This document shows, in pieces, positions 14,358-22,915 of a stretch of 64,000 nucleotides of DNA. The translations under genes and the position numbers were made by a program. How positions within the stretch are numbered: position 1 is the first letter of the stretch; every line of letters begins with the position of its first letter. The notes below the pieces were generated by a model. That model was not told where the DNA came from. It worked only from the letters and a program-made list of their open reading frames with translations, and did not search any database. The DNA comes from Proteiniclasticum ruminis. Lineage in GTDB: Bacteria > Bacillota > Clostridia > Clostridiales > Clostridiaceae. The DNA is taken from assembly GCF_900115135.1 (NCBI RefSeq), contig NZ_FOVK01000002.1:8512-72511 (forward strand). Reading direction: 5' to 3'.

Positions 14358-15218
14358 ATGTATAATATTCCAGATTTTGATGCAATGTTAGAACCATTTA
14401 GAGAAAAAATGCGCGAAGTAAGTGCTAGATACCAAAACATAGTAAATGCCTCAATTCAGAGACTCATCAAACAGTTTAGAGATTTTCTAGCTGAGCTAGA
14501 TAAATATTATTCTTTGGAAGACGTTGAAAAATATATATTTGTTTGTGAGGAAATGAGGAAATTTGGATGGACTGTATCATATAAGAATCCATACATCGAT
14601 GAATTACATGTGTTAATCAACTCATATTACAATGGATGTATAGAAAGAAATGAATACATTGAAAGAGTTGATAGTACATTATTAAAGTTCATCACGGACT
14701 TTGATTTAGTCAAGATTAATGAAGTTGTAGAATTGAATCCAGATCGTAAGATTCTACTTAGTAAAGCCATTGATTTATATAAGCAAAAAAATTATGATGC
14801 TAGCATCCCATTGCTATTAATTCAATTGGATGGTCTTAGCCGTGATATTCTTAGATTGAACAGTAGGTTAAGTGTTTTCACAAAGAGAAATTACGAAGAA
14901 AATATCCGTTCTGCTGTTCATCGTCAGTTTAATAAAGATTTAACAGATAAAGAAGATATAATTACAAGAATGATTATAGCTAATATAACTGTATTTGATA
15001 ATTTCAGTGTAAGCATGACTGCAAGTTCAAACGATATTGAATCACTATTTAATGAATGCAAAATCCATTCAAAGTTTAGTAGGCATTCAGTTCTACATGG
15101 AATAGATTGTAGTTACGGGAATGAACTAAACGCAGCAAAGAGTTTATCATTTCTAATTTACCTCAAAGAAGCATTGCCAATTTTATTATGGATTCATGAG
15201 TACGAAGATGAAAGTTGA
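14358..15218 (+). CDS. HEPN-motif hypothetical protein (candidate abortive-infection RNase)
   Basis: 286 aa, predicted almost entirely helical. The C-terminal region has R242-H-S-V-L-H247-G, an R-x4-H motif with a polar residue after Arg, as in HEPN ribonucleases. An upstream helix (PLLLIQLDGLSRDIL, about 151-165) supplies the usual hydrophobic core. The gene has its own AAAGGG site and is visibly more AT-rich than flanking phage genes. It sits as an insert between the late regulator and the packaging genes. No obvious antitoxin neighbour. Defence function is inference. Confidence 0.62.
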   Translation: MYNIPDFDAMLEPFREKMREVSARYQNIVNASIQRLIKQFRDFLAELDKYYSLEDVEKYIFVCEEMRKFGWTVSYKNPYIDELHVLINSYYNGCIERNEYIERVDSTLLKFITDFDLVKINEVVELNPDRKILLSKAIDLYKQKNYDASIPLLLIQLDGLSRDILRLNSRLSVFTKRNYEENIRSAVHRQFNKDLTDKEDIITRMIIANITVFDNFSVSMTASSNDIESLFNECKIHSKFSRHSVLHGIDCSYGNELNAAKSLSFLIYLKEALPILLWIHEYEDES

Positions 15219-15266
15219 GAATAGAAGTGTGTGATTCTGTACATTATGAATTAGGAGGGGGTACCA

Positions 15267-15590
15267 ATGCCAAAGAATGTGAATTATTATCAGAACAAGA
15301 AGATCAATGAGCAACTCAAGAAGAATAGAGCAAATGTAGATATTGATGCCATTGAACTCAAAATCAGAGAGATGCTTATTCTCAATGGGTTCAACACATC
15401 GGAAATCGCGGCTGTTCTTTTTACTGTCATGCGAAACGTGCTGCTCTATGAAAGGAACCGTGAGTTCTTGGATAAGGTTGGAATCAATCCGAGACAACTC
15501 AATACTGAGGTAGTAGTGGAGATCCAGAAGCTATTGATAAAGGAGTACTTAAATGGACTTAATGAAACCGGAACTGCTACGAAAGCTTAA
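15267..15590 (+). CDS. Hypothetical protein upstream of HNH gene
   Basis: 107 aa, helical, preceded by AGGAGGGGGTACCA. Overlaps the HNH endonuclease gene by 38 bp. In comparable phages a small ORF often precedes the HNH-terminase block. No domain recognised. Confidence 0.6.
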   Translation: MPKNVNYYQNKKINEQLKKNRANVDIDAIELKIREMLILNGFNTSEIAAVLFTVMRNVLLYERNREFLDKVGINPRQLNTEVVVEIQKLLIKEYLNGLNETGTATKA

Positions 15591-15876
15591 TAAGCTCATA
15601 GAAGACGACGAAGTTCAGAAGTTCTACACCTGGAAAGAGTACAGGTTCTTGCGATCTAAAGCTAAGATACGAGACAACAATGAATGCCAGATGTGCAAGC
15701 GAGAAGGCAAGCACGGACAGTATGGTGCGTGCCACCATAAGGAAGAGGTCAGAGAGAAGCCTGAGCTCGCGCTGACGCTCAGTAACGTAGAGATACTCTG
15801 TAAGTACCATCACAATATTGTTCACCCTGAGAAGCTCAATGCAACGCCAGTCTTCATGAACGAAGAATGGTTCTAA
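15553..15876 (+). CDS. HNH endonuclease
   Basis: 107 aa. HNH/beta-beta-alpha-metal fold with CQMCKREGK, CHHKEEVRE, then NVEILCKYHHNIVH, giving two zinc-binding CxxC/CxxH elements and the catalytic His pair. In cos-type siphophages of Gram-positive bacteria this enzyme lies just before the terminase and is required for cos cleavage. A putative cos region follows directly. The alternative of a mobile intron endonuclease is unlikely given the position. Confidence 0.88.
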   Translation: MDLMKPELLRKLNKLIEDDEVQKFYTWKEYRFLRSKAKIRDNNECQMCKREGKHGQYGACHHKEEVREKPELALTLSNVEILCKYHHNIVHPEKLNATPVFMNEEWF

Positions 15877-15878
15877 AT

Positions 15879-15950
15879 CCCCCCGGGTCGAATCAAACGG
15901 CCTTCTATCGGGGGGACCATGCAACGGGAGGGGGGGGACGCAACGGAGAT
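15879..15950. other. cos: Candidate cos packaging site
   Basis: CCCCCCGGG at 15879-15887 faces CGGGGGGACC at 15909-15918, giving a six-base C/G inverted pair. A second G-rich run and two copies of a GCAACGG motif (15921 and 15940) follow. This is by far the most G/C-rich stretch nearby and lies between the HNH and small terminase genes, the usual place of cos in HNH-dependent phages. Confidence 0.55.
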
Positions 15951-15987
15951 TTTTTAAATTTTATCATGAGGGAGAGGGGTGGTTTTG

Positions 15988-16476
15988 GTGGATTTGAGAC
16001 AGGTCAGAGAAGAGTTAAACCTCACTCAAAAGGGTATGGCGGAAACGCTGGGGATTGGCTTGACCACTTGGAAAAACTATGAATCCGCAAAGCGGAAACC
16101 GCCGAAAGAAATCGTTGAAAAAGTGGAGTGTCTATTACGTGACTATCAAGAGGCACGTGACCATGAAATGGACACGGCAGTTACTTACTCAGAAGAAGAC
16201 ATAAAGGAGTACCTTCTGAATGCTCTTGATGAAAAAGGAGCATTGAAACCAGTATTCGTTGATCTAGTGAATCGATACATGCAGATGTGGAAAACATCAA
16301 TTGAGCTCGAACATGACATCAATAAAAATGGAGTCTCTGTGATGGGCGCCACTGGCCCAAAGAAAAATGATAGCGTTGCACTGCTTGTCAATGTGAATAA
16401 GCAGATGCTGATCGTTCTGGATAAGCTAGGCTTAAATGCCAATACCATAAAGCCAGAGGATGGAGCAGATGTATAA
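15988..16476 (+). CDS. terS: Terminase small subunit, P27-like with N-terminal XRE domain
   Basis: 162 aa. Residues about 1-50 form an XRE helix-turn-helix (LTQKGMAETLGIGLTTWKNYE). Residues about 60-160 match the P27-type small terminase, ending in the characteristic LLDKLGL-like segment (LIVLDKLGLNANTIKPE). TerS recognises the packaging site and stimulates the large subunit. GTG at 15988 has GGAGAGGGG at a good distance; GTG at 15979 is the alternative. Overlaps the large-subunit gene by 17 bp. Confidence 0.82.
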   Translation: MDLRQVREELNLTQKGMAETLGIGLTTWKNYESAKRKPPKEIVEKVECLLRDYQEARDHEMDTAVTYSEEDIKEYLLNALDEKGALKPVFVDLVNRYMQMWKTSIELEHDINKNGVSVMGATGPKKNDSVALLVNVNKQMLIVLDKLGLNANTIKPEDGADV

Positions 16477-18106
16477 AAAAGGCTCATGTGCTCATCTTGA
16501 CGACTGGATTGACATTGTAAAAAATCATAAGCAGCCGGTAAACATTGAACAGGTGCAGCTTATCGCACTTGTGGAAGAAAAGCTGCAGGAAAAAGATGTA
16601 ATTGTTGATATAGATAAAATCAATGATTGCATCGATTTTATTGAGACTTACAGACCATACAAATTAACCCCGATACAGCGCTTTATCCATGCGTGTGTGT
16701 CGGGGCTTTTCTATACCGATGGATCAGTTGTATTCAGAGAGTTTTTCATTTATTCCGGTAGAGGATTCGGGAAAAATTCGCTGATATCAGACATTTCTTT
16801 TTACCTATCAAGCAACCGACACGGAATCAAAAGATACAACGTGGATATGGTGGCCAACTCTGAGGAGCAGGCAAAGACATCTTTCATGGATGTGCATGAG
16901 ACTATAGGAAACCACCGAAAGCTTCAGGCAGCATTTACAAGAACTCTTGAAAAAATAACCTTCCGGAAGCTGAATGCTGTTATCAAGTTCTGGACTTCTA
17001 ACGCGAAGACAAAGGATGGGTTAAGGCCTGGAGCTATTGTATTCGACGAAATCCATGAATATGAAGACACGAAGATCCTCAATGTTTTCACTTCCGCGTT
17101 GGGTAAAGTAGCAAACCCAAGAATCTTTTATATCACCACGGATGGATATCTGAGAGAAGGAGTGCTGGACCATTTCAAAAGAGTGGCCTTGGAGATCCTC
17201 AGCGGGAAAGAAAAGAGAAGAAGAATGTTTCCGCTGATTTGTAGAATTGAAAGTATGGAAGAATGGGAAGATCCAGAAATGTGGATCAAGGCGAATCCAA
17301 ACCTTCCATGGCTTCCAAATCTGCAGCAGGAAATGGAACAGTATTTTATCGATGCGAAAGATAGCCAAACCTCCAAGATTGAGTTTTTGACAAAGAGATT
17401 GAACTTTCCACTCCAGGATACAACTGTTGTTGTGGCCACACATCAGCAGCTTATTGATGCTTCAGAACCACTTCCAGATCTCGAAGGGTGGGAATGTATC
17501 GGCGCCGTTGACTATGCGGACGTTAGAGACTTTATTGGAGTTGGCCTTTTGTTTAGAAAAGGACCTATAAGATATTGGCTAAGCCATACCTTCATTGTTG
17601 AAGAATCCTTGAGACTCACGAACTACAATCAAGATCTTCTTGCGGTGGCGAAAGAGAAGAATCTTTACACAATCATCCCAGGCCAAATAGCCGATGAAAA
17701 GTATATCATCGATTGGTTCCTAAGCATGGCCAAGAAATACAGAATCAGAAAAATTGCGGGAGACACATTCCGATTGAAGCTTCTGAAAGAAGGATTTCAA
17801 AAAGCTGGACTGCCAATGGAAGAAGTTAGAGCTGGTCCAGCCACTCATAACTTATTAGCCCCTACAATAGACACGCTCTTTGGGAAAGGCCTCATAAAAT
17901 GGGGAGACAACCCGATGATGAGATGGTACGTCAATAATACAAAAGTTGTTACAGATGGAAAAGGAAACAAGACCTATCACAAGATTGAACCTATAAAGAG
18001 AAAAACCGACGGTTTCCATGCACTCATCCACGCTCTTGTGAAAGAAGAGGAATTGCCAGCTGAACCGGTTAAATATCAAAAGAGGTTTAAGACCAGAAAC
18101 TACTAA
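16460..18106 (+). CDS. terL: Terminase large subunit
   Basis: 548-aa DNA-packaging motor and nuclease. The ATPase domain has Walker A SGRGFGKN (about 99-106) and Walker B IVFDEIHEY. The C-terminal RNase H-like nuclease starts at AVDYADVRDF and ends with the DGFHALIHAL metal-binding region. It translocates DNA into the prohead and cuts at cos with TerS and HNH. ATG at 16460 or 16469 could be the start; both lie inside terS. Confidence 0.95.
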   Translation: MEQMYKKGSCAHLDDWIDIVKNHKQPVNIEQVQLIALVEEKLQEKDVIVDIDKINDCIDFIETYRPYKLTPIQRFIHACVSGLFYTDGSVVFREFFIYSGRGFGKNSLISDISFYLSSNRHGIKRYNVDMVANSEEQAKTSFMDVHETIGNHRKLQAAFTRTLEKITFRKLNAVIKFWTSNAKTKDGLRPGAIVFDEIHEYEDTKILNVFTSALGKVANPRIFYITTDGYLREGVLDHFKRVALEILSGKEKRRRMFPLICRIESMEEWEDPEMWIKANPNLPWLPNLQQEMEQYFIDAKDSQTSKIEFLTKRLNFPLQDTTVVVATHQQLIDASEPLPDLEGWECIGAVDYADVRDFIGVGLLFRKGPIRYWLSHTFIVEESLRLTNYNQDLLAVAKEKNLYTIIPGQIADEKYIIDWFLSMAKKYRIRKIAGDTFRLKLLKEGFQKAGLPMEEVRAGPATHNLLAPTIDTLFGKGLIKWGDNPMMRWYVNNTKVVTDGKGNKTYHKIEPIKRKTDGFHALIHALVKEEELPAEPVKYQKRFKTRNY

Positions 18107-18126
18107 CGCTGAAAGGGGGTGAACGA

Positions 18127-19347
18127 GTGGCAAGTATTTTACAAGGAATAAGAGAATGGTTTTTCGGGATCGGCGACAACCCATCATCCCACACGAATAA
18201 AAGCTACTTTGAAACGCTTCAAACGAAGGTAGCCTTTAAGGAGTATGCAATTCAAATTTGCATTAACAAAATTGCGAACGCTTTGAGCATGTGCGATTAC
18301 ATTACCTATGACCCGAAGGGAAAGAAAACCGATAAAGTTTTTAAGGGTAATCTCTGGTATCAACTCAATGTATCGCCGAACCCGAATCAATCCTCTTCAG
18401 ACTTTTGGCAAAAAGTCATCAGTCAAGCAGTTTACGATAAAAACGGGGCGCTGATTATACAAATGGATGGCGGGAAAGGTTTCGTTGTGGCGGATAGCTA
18501 CGATGTAAAAGAATTCGCTTTTGTACCTAATATTTATAGCAATATAAAAATCGGTAATCTACTTATGGATAAAACGTACAATGAAACTCAAGTATTGAGA
18601 ATAAAGCTCAATAACTCCAAGGTAAAAGAAATCGTGGATGGAGTTTATGAAGAATACGGTAAGCTCATAGGTGGAGCAATCAAGAATTATAACCGTAACA
18701 ACTCAAAGAAGTTATGGATCAAGATGGGGACCATGTTTAACCAGCTTAATCAAGTGGTTACAGAAAATGAAGATGGAACGATAACCACGCAAGCAGATCT
18801 GATACTTGATGATTTGTTTACGAATAGACTCAAGGGATACTTTGACGAAAGAGACTCAGCAACACCTCTAGAAGAAGGGCTTGAAGTACAGGAATCGCAA
18901 GAGAACAAGCAGCAAGGAAAAGAAGTCACCACAAGAGATGTTAAGGATCTCTTTGATGACATTTTAAATTTAGTTGCGGATGCTTTTGGAATTCCGAGAG
19001 GTCTTTTAAAAGGTGATGTGGCCGATGTTGAGGCTATGACGGATAACTTCATTGCTTTCTGCGTCAACACTATTGCGAACGCCATCGAAGACGAATTCAA
19101 CAGAAAGCTTTATACCCAAGAAGAAATAATCAGCGGAAAAAAGCTTGCAGTGAAAACAACTAGAATAAAAGCTCATAATCCAGTGGATGTTGCTTCCAGC
19201 GCTGAGGCGTTATATAGAATCGGAGTTGCAAACGTGAACTACATCAGATGGCTGATCAACGAGGAACCTATTGACGAAGACTGGGCGGAAGATTACGCGC
19301 TCACGAAAAACTATGAGCGTAACCATGATAAAGGGGAGGTGACTTAA
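18127..19347 (+). CDS. Portal protein, HK97 family
   Basis: 406 aa; forms the dodecameric ring at the capsid vertex through which DNA passes. Family traits seen are SMCDYITYDPKG-type N-terminus, the LNVSPNPNQSSSDFWQ segment and the DAFGIPRGLLKGD motif near residue 290. GTG start with GAAAGGGGGTGAACGA upstream. Overlaps the protease gene by one base (TAATG). Confidence 0.94.
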   Translation: MASILQGIREWFFGIGDNPSSHTNKSYFETLQTKVAFKEYAIQICINKIANALSMCDYITYDPKGKKTDKVFKGNLWYQLNVSPNPNQSSSDFWQKVISQAVYDKNGALIIQMDGGKGFVVADSYDVKEFAFVPNIYSNIKIGNLLMDKTYNETQVLRIKLNNSKVKEIVDGVYEEYGKLIGGAIKNYNRNNSKKLWIKMGTMFNQLNQVVTENEDGTITTQADLILDDLFTNRLKGYFDERDSATPLEEGLEVQESQENKQQGKEVTTRDVKDLFDDILNLVADAFGIPRGLLKGDVADVEAMTDNFIAFCVNTIANAIEDEFNRKLYTQEEIISGKKLAVKTTRIKAHNPVDVASSAEALYRIGVANVNYIRWLINEEPIDEDWAEDYALTKNYERNHDKGEVT

Positions 19348-20108
19348 TGAAACTATATCAAAAAGAACAGATCATGAAGTCCTTGGAAAACGCAGGCATG
19401 AAGATAGACATCAAGCCAAGACTGGAACTGAAGAAGAGTGATAACAAAGCGGAGCTTTACCTGTACGGGGACATCATTGAAGATGATTACGTGTGGGACA
19501 AGACCAAACAGTATATTTCCTCCAAAAAGGTGAGGGAGCAGCTGGATAATCTTGACGGCGAAGATCTGCTGATCCACATCAATTCTTTCGGTGGAATGAC
19601 CTTTGAAGGTGTTGCCATCTTTAATCTATTAATGGATTACCCCGGAAATGTTGATGTCCAGATTGACGGTATCGCCGCTTCAGCCGCGTCAATCGTGGCC
19701 ATGGCCGGAAAGACTATCAAGGGAAGATCCAACACTATGCTGATGATCCATAAAGGATGGACCTGGACCCGTGGAAATGCAGACGAACTCAGGAAAGTTG
19801 CAAGTATGCTTGAGAAAATCGACGCTGCGGCAGATGAGACATACATGAAAAAGTTTAATGGAACGAAAGAAGAGCTGCTTGCTCTTATCGGAAATGAGAC
19901 TTACTTGACCGCTGAAGAAGCCCTTGAAAAAGGATTTTATGATGAGGTAATCGAAGCCTCTGAAGGCGATCCAAAACCCGAAGCATCTGCAAAGCCGGAA
20001 GAACCAGTAAAGCCATTATCCTTGTTTGAACTACACAGAATCAATAAAGAAAAGCAAGAAGCAGCTCGAAAGGCTGCTAATTTATTTGCCAAATTTAAGG
20101 AGGAATAA
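19347..20108 (+). CDS. Prohead maturation protease, ClpP family
   Basis: 253-aa serine protease that trims the capsid scaffold. ClpP fold with NSFGGMTFEGVAI, nucleophile Ser in DGIAASAASIVAMAG and catalytic His in IHKGWTWTRG. The C-terminal charged tail (about 205-253) likely contacts the capsid. Gene order portal-protease-capsid is the HK97 standard. Confidence 0.95.
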   Translation: MKLYQKEQIMKSLENAGMKIDIKPRLELKKSDNKAELYLYGDIIEDDYVWDKTKQYISSKKVREQLDNLDGEDLLIHINSFGGMTFEGVAIFNLLMDYPGNVDVQIDGIAASAASIVAMAGKTIKGRSNTMLMIHKGWTWTRGNADELRKVASMLEKIDAAADETYMKKFNGTKEELLALIGNETYLTAEEALEKGFYDEVIEASEGDPKPEASAKPEEPVKPLSLFELHRINKEKQEAARKAANLFAKFKEE

Positions 20109-20110
20109 AA

Positions 20111-21232
20111 ATGAACCATCCAGACAATCAGAAATTTATGGAAATCAAGAACAAGATGCAAGCGGCTATCGCCAACGGAGACACTGAAGGGTTTACCGCT
20201 TCTATGGACGATTTCGCCAAAGAAATCCAGAACAGCATCATCGAAGATGCAAAGATGGCGAGCAGAGAAAACCTCTCTATGAACGCGCTGTACATGAACA
20301 AGGAGTACAATCTGAGACCGCTGACCAGTGAAGAAGAGAAGTTCTACATGGCGGTTGAAGGAAACACCTTTGCCAATACTCCAATGCCCAAGACTGTTTT
20401 CGATAGAGTCTTTGAAGACCTCAGAAAAGACCACTCCCTTCTTTCTAGAATTCAGTTCGTAAATGTTACAGGAGTTACAGAATGGTCCATGAGAAATGGG
20501 GATGTTCAGGCAGCTCAGTGGGGTAAGCTTTGCGATTCCATCAAGAAGCAGCTGGACATGGCTTTCAAGGTTGAAAACATCACCCTGAATAAGCTTTCCG
20601 CTTTCGTCAACATGTGCAAAGCGATGATCAAGCTTGGTCCAGTATGGCTTGACAGATTCGTGAGAGAAATGCTCATGGAATCCGTACAGCTGGGCGCTGA
20701 GAACGCAGTCGTTGCAGGTAACGGTCTTGATCAGCCAATCGGTATGATGAAGAATCTTGCCGCTCCAGTAGATCCAGTCACTGGATACGCTGATAAAGCT
20801 GCAACCGCAATCACTGATCTAACTCCAGCGACCATCGGAAGAACAATCGTTGCGCCAATGACCAAGAACGGTACCGTGAAGGTTGATGTTGCCGACATCC
20901 TCTTTATGGTAAACCCACTTGATTACTGGCAGTCCATCTTCTCCGAACTGGCCTTCAGAACCCCTGAAGGAAACTATGTACTGGATAAGACCTCCATCGG
21001 AGCTACTCTTGTACAGTCTGCAGCAGTCCCAGCCGGAAAGATGATCGTCGGAAAAGCGAAGAACTACTTCTTCGGTCTTGGTATGAACACCAAGATTGAC
21101 GTATCCGATGAATACAGATTCTTGGAGGATGACAGAGTCTACATCGCGAGACTTTACGGTCACGGAAAGCCTGTAGACAATGACTCCTTTGCGATCTTTG
21201 ACATCACAGGCGTAAACCCTGTGACCCCATAA
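20111..21232 (+). CDS. Major capsid protein, HK97 fold
   Basis: 373 aa. The N-terminal 60 to 80 residues are charged and helical, consistent with a delta/scaffold region removed by the upstream protease. The rest has the HK97 shell pattern (TPMPKTVFDRVFEDLRKDHSLL, then VVAGNGLDQPIGMM and PLDYWQSIF). Follows the protease gene after 2 bp. Confidence 0.95.
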   Translation: MNHPDNQKFMEIKNKMQAAIANGDTEGFTASMDDFAKEIQNSIIEDAKMASRENLSMNALYMNKEYNLRPLTSEEEKFYMAVEGNTFANTPMPKTVFDRVFEDLRKDHSLLSRIQFVNVTGVTEWSMRNGDVQAAQWGKLCDSIKKQLDMAFKVENITLNKLSAFVNMCKAMIKLGPVWLDRFVREMLMESVQLGAENAVVAGNGLDQPIGMMKNLAAPVDPVTGYADKAATAITDLTPATIGRTIVAPMTKNGTVKVDVADILFMVNPLDYWQSIFSELAFRTPEGNYVLDKTSIGATLVQSAAVPAGKMIVGKAKNYFFGLGMNTKIDVSDEYRFLEDDRVYIARLYGHGKPVDNDSFAIFDITGVNPVTP

Positions 21233-21250
21233 CAAAGGGAGGATATGGAA

Positions 21251-21508
21251 ATGGCAGCTAAAACCACATCTAAATCCTCAGCTAAGCCGGCAGTGGAGCG
21301 TCAAGTTGACGCCCCTACTGCTGAAGCTAAGAAGACCCAGGCATATAAAGTCATTGAAACCTTTAAGGATGTAGATGGCCACATTTATACAAAGGGGTCC
21401 AATTACCCGGCTGAGGGTAAAAAAGCGAAGAATGAACGAATCCACCAGCTTCTCACAAGCGAGAACAGAATGAATAGGCCGTTCATTGAAGAGGAAACGG
21501 AGGGATAA
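21251..21508 (+). CDS. Small head-associated protein
   Basis: 85 aa between capsid and connector genes. Basic, Lys/Ala/Thr-rich N-terminus and a short folded part (FKDVDGHIYTKGSNYP). ATG at 21251 is favoured by AAAGGGAGG at 21236-21242. Similar-size ORFs here often encode decoration or head-closure proteins; the exact role is unknown. Confidence 0.65.
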   Translation: MAAKTTSKSSAKPAVERQVDAPTAEAKKTQAYKVIETFKDVDGHIYTKGSNYPAEGKKAKNERIHQLLTSENRMNRPFIEEETEG

Positions 21509-21510
21509 AA

Positions 21511-21825
21511 ATGTCCCTGAAAAATGAACCTATACAGTATCTTCCCATGGCAAAAGATAGAATCAATGTGACCTTTAGCCATAGAGATGAGGATATAAAA
21601 AGAATGATTGCGGAAGCCATGGTGAAAATCAGAGCATGGGTAGGCCAAATAGATTTTGATCCAGAATCGGATGTTTCTGACACCGTCGGAATCCTTGCCA
21701 ATGAAATGCTGCTCGATTACGTGCGCTACAAGTGGAATGGATCTGGCCAGTATTTTATGCAGGAACACCGGCCGGCAATCTTGACACTACAGATGGAGGT
21801 GGCCAAGCGTGATAAGAAGAAATAA
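21511..21825 (+). CDS. Head-tail connector, gp6-like
   Basis: 104 aa, mainly helical (DEDIKRMIAEAMVKIRAWVG, then ANEMLLDYVRYKWNG). This helical pattern and the place after the capsid gene match the gp6/adaptor family that docks on the portal. Overlaps the next gene by 17 bp. Confidence 0.8.
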   Translation: MSLKNEPIQYLPMAKDRINVTFSHRDEDIKRMIAEAMVKIRAWVGQIDFDPESDVSDTVGILANEMLLDYVRYKWNGSGQYFMQEHRPAILTLQMEVAKRDKKK

Positions 21826-22150
21826 ATATACTCACGACGAACTGAATTCAGGCCAGCTATCCTATGGATGCGACAAGCATACAAGAGATGCCGCCGGAAA
21901 ACGAACCGGAAGCACTTTTGAAATTGCAGGGATTCTGAACTTTAAGAACATGTCTCTTCGGGAAAGTGATTACAACCTTTACGAGGCGATAGATAAAGTC
22001 ATCGCTAGGAAAGTGAAGGTTTATTATGTTCCTGGAATAGAGAAAAATCACAAGGTAATACTTGAAGGTGAAAAGTACGACATCACCAGGATTGATCCAG
22101 ACAATGAGAAAACCTTCCTGTACCTGTACCTGGAGCGGGTGAATGTATGA
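21809..22150 (+). CDS. Head-tail stopper/adaptor
   Basis: 113 aa, beta-rich, GTG start. The segment YYVPGIEKNHKVILEGEKYDITRIDPD is typical of head-closure/stopper proteins of the SPP1 gp16/HK97 gp7 type. Located between the connector and tail-completion genes. The DNA-retention role is inferred from family and order. Confidence 0.75.
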   Translation: MIRRNKYTHDELNSGQLSYGCDKHTRDAAGKRTGSTFEIAGILNFKNMSLRESDYNLYEAIDKVIARKVKVYYVPGIEKNHKVILEGEKYDITRIDPDNEKTFLYLYLERVNV

Positions 22151-22503
22151 CGAAAGAAAGAATCGCTACGGTAATAAAAAAGCATTATCCGGATATTCCG
22201 GTATTTGACTCAGATATCAAGAAAGAAGAAGTGGCGGAAAACCCTTCTTTTTTCATGTTCCGGATGTCGAATAGATACACACGTGGTGAGAGTGGCAGAA
22301 GCCTCCTCCAAAGAGTGTATGTATCTTTCGTTACGAAGGAATATAAAGAAATCAACGTGCCTCTTCTTGCGCAGGATTTACAGACCGTGCCACTTTATTT
22401 TGTGGATTCCGATGAGGAACTTGGAAAAATCCAAGGAACCGACATCGAAGCCATGATGGTCACGATGGAATTCTCCATGCAGGTAAAGGGGTGCATGATA
22501 TGA
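22147..22503 (+). CDS. Tail terminator/completion protein
   Basis: 118 aa, alpha/beta, overlapping its neighbours by 4 bp each. The pattern (helix, then IPVFDSDIKKEE, RVYVSFVTKEYKEIN, late strand METFSM-like) fits small tail terminator proteins that cap the tail tube. Assignment rests mostly on position between stopper and tube genes. Confidence 0.62.
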   Translation: MTKERIATVIKKHYPDIPVFDSDIKKEEVAENPSFFMFRMSNRYTRGESGRSLLQRVYVSFVTKEYKEINVPLLAQDLQTVPLYFVDSDEELGKIQGTDIEAMMVTMEFSMQVKGCMI

Positions 22504-22904
22504 AATACGATGTAACCCCCAAGGGGCAAGATGATCTCATAAAAGCCATGCAAAAGGTTCCAGAAAAGACAGAGGAGTTAATCAACAAGGCTCTTCACTC
22601 TTCCGGAGGGAAAGAAGTCTCCATGGCCATCATTGGCTTTATGCCAAAGTCATCAAGAAATAAAAAGCACGCAAAAGAAAGCAACTCCTTAAAACAGGAT
22701 GACCTTAACCTTGGGTTCAGAATTTATCCGCGCGGAGGAGCTGCACGGAATAAGGGTTCCTTTGGGTACCTAGTATTTCCAAATGATGGAAGAGGAGCAA
22801 AGAATCCTGTTGCTCAAGGCTTTTTTGAAAAAGGTCTTGAAAGCAAGATGGATAAACTGACGCAAATCGTTTTAGAAGCCCTGGAAGAGGGCGTTAAATT
22901 ATAG
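22500..22904 (+). CDS. HK97 gp10-like tail completion protein
   Basis: 134 aa starting MKYDVTPKGQDDLIKAMQ, the classic gp10-like opening, followed by a basic loop region with KSSRNKKHAKESNS and a helical end. Participates in head-tail joining. ATG at 22500 is preferred over GTG at 22491 because AAAGGGG sits 8 bp upstream. Confidence 0.82.
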   Translation: MKYDVTPKGQDDLIKAMQKVPEKTEELINKALHSSGGKEVSMAIIGFMPKSSRNKKHAKESNSLKQDDLNLGFRIYPRGGAARNKGSFGYLVFPNDGRGAKNPVAQGFFEKGLESKMDKLTQIVLEALEEGVKL

Positions 22905-22915
22905 GAGGGTAAAAA

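Noticed and set aside
15553-15876. HNH gene considered as a homing endonuclease of an intron
   Set aside because: It is intact, located in the standard packaging position, and no gene is interrupted nearby.
15867-16082. Gly-rich 71-aa ORF across the HNH-terS gap
   Set aside because: It reads through the G-rich cos region and into terS in another frame, with no ribosome site and low-complexity composition.
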